DNA of 15,405 nt, taken from an uncultured Pseudanabaenaceae cyanobacterium. Lineage in GTDB: Bacteria; Cyanobacteriota; Cyanobacteriia; PCC-9006; JAAUQQ01. Numbering within the stretch: the stretch's first letter is position 1; each line of letters begins with the position of its first letter. Under the pieces are notes generated by a model. That model made no database searches. It was not told the DNA's origin and saw only the letters and a list, made by a program, of their open reading frames with translations. Shown in pieces: positions 1 to 7,443 of this stretch. The DNA lies in the NCBI GenBank assembly GCA_938015405.1, contig CALLPZ010000452.1, positions 1 through 15,405 of the forward strand. Reading direction: 5' to 3'. The position numbers were made by a program, and so were the translations under genes.

Positions 1-1
1 A

Positions 2-544
2 GGAAAAATGATTGCGGTGTGGGCCAGACAACAGCCCGAGCGGTTTCACAGCCTCCTCCTGATCGACCCAGCCTTCATCAATTCCCTGCCGAGCTGGACG
101 AAAATCACATTCCCGCTGTTCTACCGCATCCTGCCCTTCCTAAAAATGCTGGGCCCCTTCGAGAGCAAGGCCGCTGCGGAAGCCCAAGCAAGACAGCTAA
201 AGCAATATGCCGACTGGACGCCATTGCAGCAGCAGGTGTTTGAAGCGGCGGTAGAGGAAAAAGCCGATGGCCAATGGGGCAGCAAGTTTACGATCGCCGC
301 CCGAGAAGCAATGTTTACCGATGTCATGCGTGTGCCAGGGTTCACCCAGGCCATCGATTTACCCACCTTAATGGTCCAACCCACCGGGGGAATCAACCGC
401 AGCGAGGGACAGCTGAAGCCCTATCGCAAATATCTGTCGAACCTGGAAGTCTGCACAATGGAAACCACGCACTGGCCGTTTCTATCCATGCCCGAGGAAT
501 TTGAAACGGCGATCGCCCATTTCCTACATCAACAATCCCCTTAA
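2..544 (+). CDS. Alpha/beta hydrolase, C-terminal part (5' end outside window)
   Basis: The reading frame is open from the left edge. The residues before the first ATG (G-K-M-I-A-V-W-A) look like the stretch just after a nucleophile elbow (G-x-S-x-G-G-K), so the ATG at position 8 is internal and the catalytic Ser should lie just upstream of the window. The visible part has the strand LLLIDPAF after the elbow helix, a helical cap around residues 30-90, a strand LPTLMVQP near residue 120, and ETTHWPFLSMPEEF, whose His (residue 155 from that ATG) is the likely catalytic His followed by the final helix. No clear acidic residue follows the LMVQP strand, where the charge-relay Asp often sits. The fold is well supported; the substrate is unknown. 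The gene ends at a hairpin shared with the convergent M23 gene. Confidence 0.75.
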   Translation, partial: GKMIAVWARQQPERFHSLLLIDPAFINSLPSWTKITFPLFYRILPFLKMLGPFESKAAAEAQARQLKQYADWTPLQQQVFEAAVEEKADGQWGSKFTIAAREAMFTDVMRVPGFTQAIDLPTLMVQPTGGINRSEGQLKPYRKYLSNLEVCTMETTHWPFLSMPEEFETAIAHFLHQQSP

Positions 545-549
545 ATCCA

Positions 550-582
550 AAGTCCCCACCAGCATTGAGCCAATGGGGACTT
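550..582. terminator. Bidirectional terminator hairpin between convergent genes
   Basis: AAGTCCCCA (550-558) pairs perfectly with TGGGGACTT (574-582) across a 15-nt loop. It starts six bases after the hydrolase stop and lies about 30 bases beyond the stop of the minus-strand M23 gene. The T-run is short, so efficiency is uncertain, but the location between converging genes supports the call. Confidence 0.65.
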
Positions 583-611
583 GAGAATCTGTCTGGCGTG
601 ACTCTATCCAC

Positions 612-1727
612 CTAAATGGGCGACAAGGCTGACACCGCCAGCTTAATCAGCCCCAAACGTGCTCCAATCCGATCTGCAAAGTAGGCATTGGGGTCCTGAG
701 CCACCCAGCCCACCCGGGAATTGAGCCGCACCTCAAAATGCAAATGGGAATTGGGCGCACTCGGGACTCCGGTCTGTCCCACCAGTCCTAGCAAAGTATC
801 CTGCTCAATGACCTGGCCCTGAACCACATTCACCTCAATTAAATGGGCGTAGCGGGTTTGCAAGCCCCGGGCGTGGTTGACCACCACCAAGTTGCCGTAA
901 TCTTTCTGCGCTCCAGCAAAAGCCACGGTGCCATCCCCCACAGAGAACACACCGTCACCCACGGAAGCCCTCAGATCCACACCGCTATGGAACGTGGCCT
1001 GTTGCAGGGTGTTGGCCAGTTGCCAACCATACTGAACTAGCGAAGTTGTGGATTCTACGAGGGGATAGCTATCCAACACTGCCCGATGCTCAGGCTTCAC
1101 CGCAGCCCCTGCCACAGTGACTCCCGCAGCAGTCGCCACTGGCATGTTCTGGCGAACCTCCATTTCCTCAGCCTGCCATTGAACACCAGGGATAAATGCC
1201 GTCACCCCCGGATCAGCACAGCCGTTTTGCTCAAACAAAGTGGCAGCTGGAACGGAATAACGCTTGCTCAAGGCAGACCAGGACTGCCCCTTAGTCTCCA
1301 CCTGGACGCCATCATAGGGAGGAATTTGCAGGAGCTGTCCCGGCACAGCACTCGCATCACGCACCACAGGATTAAGACCCTTGAGGGTGGCAATGGTCAC
1401 ACCGTAGCGACTTGAGATTGTGGCCAACGTGTCTCCCTGGGCCACAGTGTGCAGCTGCTGTCGCTCTAAAGCAGGCGTCGCGCAGCCTTGCTTCACCTCA
1501 ACCGGTTCAAGCTTTTCCGCGCCCGGCAATGCATCCTCGAGGGTTAACGCCACATTCGCTGAATCCGCCACCTGGCCGTCAAGAAGCTGCTCAACCACCG
1601 GAAGCTGGGCAGTCGCAGGGAGTGATGCCATTGTCGAAGCGATCGCCCCGGTGATTGCCAGAAGCCCCCCGATGCCTGGAGAAGACTTCACAGCCAATTC
1701 CGACGCTCTGCGTAAACAAGAAAACAT
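612..1727 (-). CDS. Secreted LysM / M23-family peptidoglycan hydrolase
   Basis: 371 aa. An N-terminal export signal has basic residues at 6-7, a hydrophobic stretch at about 19-38 and a likely cleavage after ATA (38-40). One clear LysM domain spans about 92-137 (HTVAQGDTL, then YGVTIATLKGLNP, then QLLQIPP). A second, degenerate LysM-like unit follows at about 141-182. The C-terminal M23 domain (about 245-350) keeps all metal and catalytic residues: H247 and D251 in HSGVDL, H295 in YAHL, and H328/H330 in HLHFE. This is a zinc endopeptidase expected to cut peptide cross-links in the periplasm and to bind glycan through LysM. Its role in division, growth or pilus passage cannot be read from sequence. 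The start is the only ATG before the signal peptide; the ribosome site is weak. A GTATCTATAC dyad (coding-strand sense) lies about 26 bases upstream of the start. Confidence 0.88.
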   Translation of the reverse strand: MFSCLRRASELAVKSSPGIGGLLAITGAIASTMASLPATAQLPVVEQLLDGQVADSANVALTLEDALPGAEKLEPVEVKQGCATPALERQQLHTVAQGDTLATISSRYGVTIATLKGLNPVVRDASAVPGQLLQIPPYDGVQVETKGQSWSALSKRYSVPAATLFEQNGCADPGVTAFIPGVQWQAEEMEVRQNMPVATAAGVTVAGAAVKPEHRAVLDSYPLVESTTSLVQYGWQLANTLQQATFHSGVDLRASVGDGVFSVGDGTVAFAGAQKDYGNLVVVNHARGLQTRYAHLIEVNVVQGQVIEQDTLLGLVGQTGVPSAPNSHLHFEVRLNSRVGWVAQDPNAYFADRIGARLGLIKLAVSALSPI

Positions 1728-1752
1728 AGAAGTTGAACTAAATAGATAGATC

Positions 1753-1762
1753 GTATAGATAC
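1753..1762. promoter_or_regulatory. GTATAGATAC dyad upstream of the M23 gene
   Basis: The dyad GTAT-AG-ATAC extends by one base each side to CGTA-TAGA-TACG (1752-1763). A second small dyad, CTATC-TAG-GATAG (1773-1785), lies next to it. It is one of five copies in the window, all intergenic. It probably binds a dimeric regulator; the binder is unknown. Confidence 0.5.
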
Positions 1763-1935
1763 GGCTAGCCCTCTATCTAGGATAGCCATGAGTGTTAAGA
1801 CACTCGACAACAATCCGGAAGAAAAAGCTTGCGCCGCTGCGAAGGCCATTCCCAAAGCCTTCTTCTAGTCCAAAAGCCGCCATACTCCATCGGGAAGAAT
1901 TCAATCTTGCCAACCAGGCTTCATAGAGCGATGGG

Positions 1936-3177
1936 CTATTGGATAAACTCCTCCACAGTTAACTTCACTTCCTCCTGGTTAAACGGCAATTCATTATTAA
2001 TCGCTTCAATCTGCTCAATTTCCATGGCATTAACCTGCTTGAGGTAATTGCACAGCACCGAACCGAATTGGCGATCATAAAAGCGATGCATGCTGTGGTG
2101 GGCTGTCGCAGGGAACCCCCGCCGCTTCTTATGGGAGCCCCCTGCACCAGGGTCAAACACCTGGATGCCATTTTCAATGCCCCATTGAATCGGGGTGTAG
2201 TAGCAAGCATTGAAATGTAGACAATCAATCTCTTCAAAGCAGCCCCAGTAGCGGCCGTAAAGGCGATCGCCCTTGTGGACACAGAAGGACATGCCCAACG
2301 GTGCTCCAGTCGCCTCCCCCGAAGCATCAACGGGCACTGCTGCGGCCAGCACCAAACGATGGCGAGCAGTCTCATACAGCTGGGTGAAGAATTCCGGCGT
2401 GAGGTACTTGCTGCCCCAGTAACCAAATTTGTCGCAGTGGTTACTGTAGAAGCCATACATCAGCTTCAACAGCTCCGGCGTAATCTCATCTCCACTAAAG
2501 GTCCGCATCTCCAAGCCAGCCTTGGTGATCGCCTTCATCTCCCGCTTGATGTTGCGCCGTTGATTAGCATTGAACATCTTCAGGTAGTCATCGTAGGTGG
2601 CAAACTCGCGGTTGTGCCAAACGGAATTGTGATGCATCCAGGGCGTGAAACCACAGTCCTCTAGGATGGGTCGCCAGTCTGGATCCACATAGAGAAAGTT
2701 GCAGCCAAGAATATTGTTGCGATCGCAAAACTGATCGATGACCGAAACCATCGCCTTGGTAATGGCCCGCTCATCTTCGCTAGGGTCAATCAAGAAGCGA
2801 TAGCCCACCGCGGGGGTAAACGGCGACATCCCCAATAGCTTGGGATAGTAGTTCAGGCCAAAGCGATCGGCTAAGTCAGCCCATTGGTGGTCAAAAACAA
2901 ACTCACCGTAGCTGTGACCCTTCACATAGAGCGGCGCAGCGGCAACAAATTCATCCCCCTTCCACACCGTCAGGTGAAGGGGTTGCCAGCCAGTTTCTGG
3001 CCGAACACTACCAGACTGCTCCAGGTTATTCAGCCAGTCCCATTCAAAGAATGGCGTCTTGAGAGGCTGGGCCAGGGCATCCCAGGCAGACTTGGGCACC
3101 TCGGCAATGGCTTCAATCCAGCGGAAGGTGTATTCGGCAGGGGCTCCAGCATCGGAGATCTGCGGTGCAATCGCCAT
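1936..3177 (-). CDS. FemAB-like / DUF482 (GNAT superfamily) protein
   Basis: 413 aa, full length for the family annotated as peptidogalycan biosynthesis protein or FemAB-like (PF04339). Typical segments are TPFFEWDWL near residue 41, PLYVKGHSYGEFVFD near 82-96, YYPKLLGMSPFTPAVGYRF near 110-128, ANQRRNIKREM near 204 and FDPGAGGSHKKRRGF near 340-354. There is no signal peptide, so it is cytoplasmic. The family shares the double acyl-CoA N-acyltransferase fold of the FemAB aminoacyltransferases, but its reaction is not established; a role in envelope precursor modification is inferred. The ATG at 3177 starts a normal-length protein. It shares the strand with the flanking regulator and M23 genes but is separated from each by about 200 bases, so a single operon is not certain. 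Confidence 0.85.
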   Translation of the reverse strand: MAIAPQISDAGAPAEYTFRWIEAIAEVPKSAWDALAQPLKTPFFEWDWLNNLEQSGSVRPETGWQPLHLTVWKGDEFVAAAPLYVKGHSYGEFVFDHQWADLADRFGLNYYPKLLGMSPFTPAVGYRFLIDPSEDERAITKAMVSVIDQFCDRNNILGCNFLYVDPDWRPILEDCGFTPWMHHNSVWHNREFATYDDYLKMFNANQRRNIKREMKAITKAGLEMRTFSGDEITPELLKLMYGFYSNHCDKFGYWGSKYLTPEFFTQLYETARHRLVLAAAVPVDASGEATGAPLGMSFCVHKGDRLYGRYWGCFEEIDCLHFNACYYTPIQWGIENGIQVFDPGAGGSHKKRRGFPATAHHSMHRFYDRQFGSVLCNYLKQVNAMEIEQIEAINNELPFNQEEVKLTVEEFIQ

Positions 3178-3299
3178 AGGGATTCAGGCTAGGTCTAAGC
3201 AAAGGCAAAAGTCCAGAATTGGCCCCCAACGGGCTCAATTCCAGGACTTACCTCTTCAGCATAATGAATCAATCCCGTTTCACAAGTTGCACAACCCAC

Positions 3300-3317
3300 A
3301 ATCCATAGAATCCATAG
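3300..3317. repeat. Tandem 9-bp repeat upstream of the DUF482 gene
   Basis: AATCCATAG occurs twice head to tail (3300-3308 and 3309-3317), and the second copy overlaps a GAATC-cata-GATTC dyad (3308-3321). It lies in the 204-base gap between the response regulator stop and the DUF482 start. It could be a binding site or a chance repeat. Confidence 0.4.
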
Positions 3318-3369
3318 ATTCACATGGGGCAAAACTTGCGACACAGGAAAGTCTTTGAACAGAGACCTA

Positions 3370-3400
3370 GGGCAACAAGCTCTAAATAAACTTGTTACCC
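3370..3400 (-). terminator. Possible hairpin around the regulator stop codon
   Basis: GGG-C-AACAAG (3370-3379) pairs with CTTGTT-A-CCC (3391-3400) with one C/A mismatch; the stop codon of the response regulator is in the loop. No T-run follows on the minus strand, so it may be an mRNA 3' stabiliser rather than a terminator. Confidence 0.35.
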
Positions 3401-4083
3401 ATATTAAAATTTGGCGCGAAGCCTGAATTCTTAGGACTGGTCATCTCCTGCAGGTTAGAGACCTCATTAATGAGTCCCACCTGGCGCGAATACTCTTGAC
3501 GCAGGATGCCTATGTAACGCTCTCGTTCTTCGTCGCTGCCCGCTCGTCCCAACATGCTCAACGCCATATTGACATTGGATAATGGGGTGCGAAACTCCTC
3601 TATCACCTTGTCCAAGAGCTTGGCCTTCATGGCAACCAGATCTTCCTGGGTGCGAACCTTCTGTTGCAGCGTCTGGTTACGGCTCTTCTCAGTCTTGTAC
3701 TGCTGCTGAATCATCTCCTGCCGCGTCAGGCGCGTGCGCACCGTTCGCAACAGCTCATCCACTGTAAAAGGCTTCGTGAGGAAATCATCAGCGCCCATTT
3801 CCATCCCCTTGCGCTGATCCTCCCGACCCGACCGAGCCGTCAGAAACACAAAGGGTACATCACGAGTCTGGGGATTAGACCGCAAACGCTCAAGCACGCT
3901 GTAACCATTCATATCTGGCATGTTGATGTCGCAGATAATCAAATCAGGCAAATCAGTCTGTACCGCCTCTATACCTGCTCGTCCATTCTGAGCAGTCGTT
4001 AGCTTGTAGCCTTCTAGATTTAGGACGTCCTCCAGACTGTCCCGAATCAGGGGCTCATCCTCGATCAACAGAATCTGTGGCAT
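3382..4083 (-). CDS. Response regulator with degenerate HisKA-like C-terminal domain
   Basis: 233 aa. The N-terminal receiver (about 1-120) has the acidic pocket E8/D9, phospho-acceptor D52 (IICDINMPDMNG), T82 and K104 (FLTKPF), so it should be phosphorylated normally. A helical linker, probably coiled coil, covers about 120-155. The C-terminal segment KVIEEFRTPLSNVNMAL (159-175) matches the H-box of HisKA dimerisation domains (SHELRTPL), but the phospho-accepting His is Glu (E162). A partner helix (LINEVSNLQEM) follows, and there is no HATPase domain or DNA-binding domain. It therefore looks like a receiver plus a catalytically dead dimerisation four-helix bundle that may act by protein contact, perhaps on a kinase. 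Two GTAT-AG/GG-ATAC dyads lie 39-72 bases upstream of its start. The partner kinase is not in the window. Confidence 0.85.
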   Translation of the reverse strand: MPQILLIEDEPLIRDSLEDVLNLEGYKLTTAQNGRAGIEAVQTDLPDLIICDINMPDMNGYSVLERLRSNPQTRDVPFVFLTARSGREDQRKGMEMGADDFLTKPFTVDELLRTVRTRLTRQEMIQQQYKTEKSRNQTLQQKVRTQEDLVAMKAKLLDKVIEEFRTPLSNVNMALSMLGRAGSDEERERYIGILRQEYSRQVGLINEVSNLQEMTSPKNSGFAPNFNMGNKFI

Positions 4084-4120
4084 GGCTTTTCAGGACAATG
4101 ACTAGGGATTAAAAGAAAGG

Positions 4121-4158
4121 CGGTATAGATACCGAAACTTAATGTGGTATGGATACCG
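4121..4158 (-). promoter_or_regulatory. Two spaced GGTAT-N2-ATACC dyads upstream of the response regulator
   Basis: CGGTATAGATACCG (4121-4134, 6-bp arms with a 2-bp centre) and TGGTATGGATACCG (4145-4158, 5-bp arms) are 24 bases apart start to start. They lie 38-75 bases upstream of the regulator ATG. The regular spacing suggests cooperative binding of a dimeric regulator. The same core appears upstream of three other genes in the window. Confidence 0.6.
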
Positions 4159-4351
4159 ATATAAATATATCTCTACGCAGAGGTATTTGTATATATATAC
4201 ACGGGGAGCGCCGTTACACCTCATAGAGAAATGTATTGACTGTGACCACAATAGTCATTGCAAGGAGCCAGTTCACAACCCAGACATGGGAAGACTGATA
4301 TTCATAGCAATTCATTGACAATAGCTTGGGTTCGCGAAAACAGAGAACTCA

Positions 4352-4405
4352 TAGCAGATGCAATCCAGGGTCGCTGGTTGAGCCATCTGCTACGAGCCAT
4401 CTGCT
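4352..4405 (+). repeat. Inverted and tandem repeats in the ligA leader
   Basis: TAGCAGATG (4352-4360) can pair with CATCTGCTA (4384-4392). The unit GAGCCATCTGCT recurs at 4380-4391 and 4394-4405, so the left arm could pair with either copy. This allows two alternative folds in the leader RNA. No known riboswitch was recognised. Confidence 0.45.
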
Positions 4406-4469
4406 CCCGTAAAGCCCAGCTATCTAGAACATTTAGCCCCTAGAATCGAGTCGGCCTCCTTCCCATTCC

Positions 4470-4495
4470 GAAATGCCGTCTGCCGACAGCATTTC
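4470..4495 (+). promoter_or_regulatory. Hairpin immediately upstream of the ligA start region
   Basis: GAAATGC (4470-4476) pairs with GCATTTC (4489-4495). The inner arms GTC/GAC and a TGCC loop extend it to 10 bp with one C/A mismatch. It ends 18 bases before the ligA ATG and just before the weak purine-rich sequence at about 4500-4508. There is no plus-strand gene to terminate upstream, so a 5'-UTR role is more likely than termination. Confidence 0.45.
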
Positions 4496-4513
4496 CCTCC
4501 GAACGGGGCATCA

Positions 4514-6637
4514 ATGCCAGTTTCCCTCTCTAATGTTTCCATCGTGAGCGCTTCTTCGTCTGACCAACTCTCCATGTTTGCTGATGCAACCGAGACAGCA
4601 ACCTCACCCAATGACATCGTCACAAGACTGCGGGAACTGAGATCGCTCTTAACTGAGGCGAGCAATGCTTATTACATCCTTGATGCACCAACTCTGGAAG
4701 ACAGTGTCTATGACCGTCTCTACCGGGAGCTAGAAGCCCTAGAAGCGGCACATCCTGATCTCGTCACCCCAGACAGCCCAACCCAGCGAGTGGGAGAACG
4801 GCCTGCTGAGCAGTTCAATTCCGTTGAACACAACATCTCCCTCTACAGCCTGGAAAACGCCTTTGACGCTGCAGAATTGCAAAAATGGGATGAGCGCTGG
4901 CGCAAAATTGAAGATCAGGCCGATGCAGCCTACGTCTGCGAGTTGAAAATCGACGGCTCTGCCATCGCTCTAACCTATATCGACGGCCTTCTCACCCGGG
5001 GGGCTACCCGGGGCGACGGCATCAAAGGGGAGGACATCACCCAAAACGTCCGCACCATCCGCACGATTCCCCTGCGATTAAACATTGAGAATCCGCCCAA
5101 GCAAGTAGAAGTTCGGGGCGAAGCCTTCATTCCCCTCGATACCTTTGAGGACATCAACCAGGCTCGTGAGAAGGCCGGGGAAGAGCGCTTTGCCAACCCC
5201 CGCAATGCCGCAGCAGGCAGCCTACGTCAGCTCGACTCCCGCATGGTGGCGGAGCGACGGTTAGATTTCTTTGCTTACACGCTGCAATTTCCCGATGGCG
5301 TGGAACTCAGCGACGATTTCAAGCCCCAGAGCCAGTGGGAATCTTTGGAATTGCTCCAACGCATGGGCTTTCGGGTCAACCCCAATCGAAAATGCTGCGA
5401 AAGCCTCGGGGCGGTCCAGGCCTACTTTGACGAATGGGACACCAAACGCCACGACCTGACCTACATGACCGATGGGGCCGTGGTAAAACTCAATGACCGT
5501 CGCTTACAGGAAGAGCTGGGTTTTACCCAACGCTTTCCTCGCTGGGCGATTGCCCTCAAGTACCCCGCAGAAGAAGTGCCCACCACCGTCAAGCAGGTCA
5601 GCTTCCAAGTGGGGCGAACCGGGGCCGTGACGCCTGTTGCAGAGCTAGAGGCGGTGCAATTGGCAGGGACGACGGTAGCCAGGGCCACCTTGCACAATGG
5701 CGATCGCATTGCGGAACTGGACCTCCACCTCGGCGACACTGTTGTAGTTCGCAAGGCTGGGGAAATCATCCCGGAGGTGGTGCGAACCTTAGCAGAGCTA
5801 CGCCCTGCAGGGGCCAAGGCTGTGCAGATGCCCAGCGATTGCCCCGAATGTAACCAAGCCCTGGTTCGCCCAGAAGGGGAAGCTGTCACCCGCTGCATTA
5901 ACAATGCTTGCCCAGCGATCGTCACGGGGGCATTGATTCATTGGGTCGGTCGCGATGCCTTGGACATCGATGGCATGGGTAAAAAATTAGTTGAGCAGCT
6001 GGTGGACAAGGGCCTAGTCACGTCCGTAGCAGATATTTATCGCCTCACCACCGATGAGCTAGCCAGCCTGGAGCGCATGGGCGAGAAATCAGCCCAGAAC
6101 TTGGTCAAAGCTGTGGCCGCCTCCAAAACTCGCCCCTGGTCTCGCGTGCTTTATGGGTTAGGAATCCGCCATGTGGGCAGTGTCAATGCCCAGGTCATCA
6201 CCGCACAGTTCACCAGCGTTGAGACCTTAAGTGCAGCGAGTTCCGAGGCGATCGCGGAGGTCTACGGCATTGGCGATGAGATTGCCCAATCCGTCACCGC
6301 CTGGTTCAGTAACGCAGGCAACCAGCAACTCATCGAAGCCCTGAATCAAGCCGGACTTCAGCTAGTGGGAGAAGCTACCGTCGAAGCGGTAGGCGAACAA
6401 CCCTTTCAAGGGCAAACCTTTGTGGTCACAGGCACGTTGCCCACCCTCTCCCGCAATGAAGCCAAGGCCCTGATTGAACAAGCTGGCGGAAAAGTGACAG
6501 GCTCTGTGAGTAAAAAAACCAGCTACGTCGTTGTGGGAGAGGATGCGGGGTCGAAGCTCAAAAAAGCAGAATCCCTCGGCATCACCCTTTGGTCCGAAGA
6601 AGACCTGCGCTCTAACCTGGCAGCGGAAAACCCATAG
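4514..6637 (+). CDS. ligA: NAD-dependent DNA ligase LigA
   Basis: 707 aa. It seals nicks during replication and repair using NAD+. The nucleotidyltransferase domain has the SLENAF motif (112-117), the adenylated lysine K145 in CELKIDGSA, GEAF (202-205), DGAVVKLN (320-327) and KYPAEE (349-354). An OB fold, a four-Cys zinc finger (C443, C446, C461, C466), helix-hairpin-helix repeats (about 470-620) and a C-terminal BRCT domain (about 628-705) follow, so all family domains are present. Compared with the E. coli enzyme (catalytic K115) there is an N-terminal extension of about 30 residues. The extension holds SDQLSMF (16-22), a match to the QL(S/D)LF clamp-binding pentamer. The alternative ATG at 4574 lies inside this motif and has no ribosome site. 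The ATG at 4514 has a weak GAACGGGG upstream and is preferred. Confidence 0.96.
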   Translation: MPVSLSNVSIVSASSSDQLSMFADATETATSPNDIVTRLRELRSLLTEASNAYYILDAPTLEDSVYDRLYRELEALEAAHPDLVTPDSPTQRVGERPAEQFNSVEHNISLYSLENAFDAAELQKWDERWRKIEDQADAAYVCELKIDGSAIALTYIDGLLTRGATRGDGIKGEDITQNVRTIRTIPLRLNIENPPKQVEVRGEAFIPLDTFEDINQAREKAGEERFANPRNAAAGSLRQLDSRMVAERRLDFFAYTLQFPDGVELSDDFKPQSQWESLELLQRMGFRVNPNRKCCESLGAVQAYFDEWDTKRHDLTYMTDGAVVKLNDRRLQEELGFTQRFPRWAIALKYPAEEVPTTVKQVSFQVGRTGAVTPVAELEAVQLAGTTVARATLHNGDRIAELDLHLGDTVVVRKAGEIIPEVVRTLAELRPAGAKAVQMPSDCPECNQALVRPEGEAVTRCINNACPAIVTGALIHWVGRDALDIDGMGKKLVEQLVDKGLVTSVADIYRLTTDELASLERMGEKSAQNLVKAVAASKTRPWSRVLYGLGIRHVGSVNAQVITAQFTSVETLSAASSEAIAEVYGIGDEIAQSVTAWFSNAGNQQLIEALNQAGLQLVGEATVEAVGEQPFQGQTFVVTGTLPTLSRNEAKALIEQAGGKVTGSVSKKTSYVVVGEDAGSKLKKAESLGITLWSEEDLRSNLAAENP

Positions 6638-6682
6638 TCGAGCTCAGCCATTAATCACAGGCCTAACTCATCACTGGCCTAG

Positions 6683-6717
6683 TCCTCCCTTGCGAGCATC
6701 GTGAGGGAGGAATTTTT
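6683..6717 (+). terminator. Intrinsic terminator of ligA
   Basis: TCCTCCCTTGCGA (6683-6695) pairs with TCGTGAGGGAGGA (6699-6711), including two G-T pairs, with a GCA loop. A run of T (6712-6716) follows. It is a strong rho-independent terminator 46 bases after the ligA stop. Confidence 0.9.
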
Positions 6718-6811
6718 ATGCTTCAACCCGTCTCTACACAGTCCATTTCAACGCTAATTTTCCCTTCGTCAAAATGAAGAGGTCATTTTCGTAAAGCGGC
6801 ACAAAACCCAG

Positions 6812-6839
6812 ATCCGGACAATTTTCAGTAAAGATACGG
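6812..6839 (+). promoter_or_regulatory. Composite element ATCCGGA-N9-GTAAAGATACGG
   Basis: ATCCGGA (6812-6818) and GTAAAGATACGG (6828-6839) are repeated in the same order upstream of the paralogous gene downstream. The core GTAAAGATAC starts 148 bases before the preferred start of the small gene (143 bases for its paralogue). Conservation between paralogues suggests a shared operator or promoter part. Confidence 0.5.
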
Positions 6840-6975
6840 ACAAGCCCCTCCGCAGGCATTGTGCCGTCTCCGTAATTCTTGCTATCCGTGATCCATCTCA
6901 CCAGTCAAAAATGATCTATTCCGCGATCTAAATGAGCGCTGAATGGATCAATTATCCTTGAGGGCATCAAAATTC

Positions 6976-7311
6976 ATGACAAAGAATGCTTTGCAGTCTG
7001 CCAAATGCCGAAATAGCTGCGTCATGTTACTAGCGGCCATTGTATTAACGACTGCTGCTGCCGGTAGAAGCGCCCAGGCCCAAGCCGCCTCCCTCCCTCC
7101 CCTAGCAACGCTCCAATTCGATGCAAAGGGAATGGACTCCAACAATTCCACGCTCGTTCGCAGGTCTCGTTTTCGCCCTCTGAGAAGCTATGCAGCCTTG
7201 TCACCTCAAGTGCGCTCCTTCTTAAACCTAAGTCTATTCGGCGGCTTGGGCCTCCTGGCTTCTCTACGTCCTTTTGACGGTCGAATCCGGCGTGCAAAAC
7301 AAGATAGTTAA
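6976..7311 (+). CDS. Small secreted protein of unknown function, paralogue 1
   Basis: 111 aa from the ATG at 6976, which has GAGGG 11 bases upstream. The in-frame ATG at 6943 has no ribosome site and would put 11 residues before the signal peptide. The N-terminus has basic residues, a hydrophobic run VMLLAAIVLTTAAA and a likely signal cleavage after AQA. A variable middle of about 40 residues follows. The last 45 residues (RRSRFRPL to the RIRR region) align without gaps to the next gene, with 25 identities. That conserved part reads RRS-x-F-x-PL-x2-Y-x2-LS-x2-VRS-x-L-x-LS, then a short hydrophobic run ending GLLAS-x-RP-x-D, then a basic tail. I do not recognise the family. The short motif, hydrophobic run and basic tail resemble the layout of C-terminal sorting signals, but there is no PEP motif. 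Confidence 0.7.
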   Translation: MTKNALQSAKCRNSCVMLLAAIVLTTAAAGRSAQAQAASLPPLATLQFDAKGMDSNNSTLVRRSRFRPLRSYAALSPQVRSFLNLSLFGGLGLLASLRPFDGRIRRAKQDS

Positions 7312-7329
7312 AGCACCTTACGACTCATG

Positions 7330-7362
7330 AATGGAGGTTGTCTTGATGAAGTCACCTCCATT
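7330..7362 (+). terminator. Hairpin after the first small secreted protein gene
   Basis: AATGGAGGT (7330-7338) pairs perfectly with ACCTCCATT (7354-7362) over a 15-nt loop, 18 bases after the stop. Only a short T stretch follows, so termination may be partial and allow read-through to the paralogue. Confidence 0.5.
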
Positions 7363-7443
7363 TCGCAGTTAATCCCACAAAAATCAGGGCTTAGGGCAAG
7401 CAAATGGAGAAATGAAAACTTCAATTCAAGTCCTTTTCACAAA

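Larger units (their letters stand above)
4084..4513. other. Divergent intergenic region between the response regulator and ligA
   Basis: 430 bases without a convincing gene. The left side holds the paired GGTAT-N2-ATACC dyads, followed by an AT-rich tract at about 4158-4200. TGACT (4237-4241) and AGTCA (4253-4257) form a 5-bp dyad. The right half is the probable ligA leader. There TAGCAGATG (4352-4360) is complementary to CATCTGCTA (4384-4392), GAGCCATCTGCT occurs twice 14 bases apart (4380-4391, 4394-4405), and a hairpin ends 18 bases before the ligA start. Confidence 0.6.
6638..6975 (+). other. ligA 3' region and leader of the first small secreted protein
   Basis: The first 80 bases hold the ligA terminator. 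Beyond it ATTTTCGTAAAG (6785-6796) is nearly repeated as ATTTTCAGTAAAG (6820-6832). The block CACAAAA, ATCCGGA, GTAAAGATACGG (6800-6839) reappears before the next gene. TGATCCAT (6889-6896) and ATGGATCA (6943-6950) are complementary and could fold the leader just before the ribosome site GAGGG (6960-6964). No other gene is supported. Confidence 0.5.

Noticed and set aside
1753..1762. Possible NtcA site
   Set aside because: The spacing is GTA-N4-TAC, not GTA-N8-TAC, so the dyad does not fit NtcA.
4237..4257. Possible CRP-type site (TGTGA...) upstream of ligA
   Set aside because: There is a TGTGA, but no TCACA at the required 6-base spacing; only a 5-bp TGACT/AGTCA dyad remains.
5461..5925. 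Minus-strand frame of 154 codons within ligA
   Set aside because: It is antisense to conserved ligA coding sequence; its composition (rich in S, T, A, R) is typical of a shadow frame.
6911..6931. Possible six-codon leader peptide (ATG to TAA) upstream of paralogue 1
   Set aside because: It has no ribosome site, and its codons do not suggest an attenuator.
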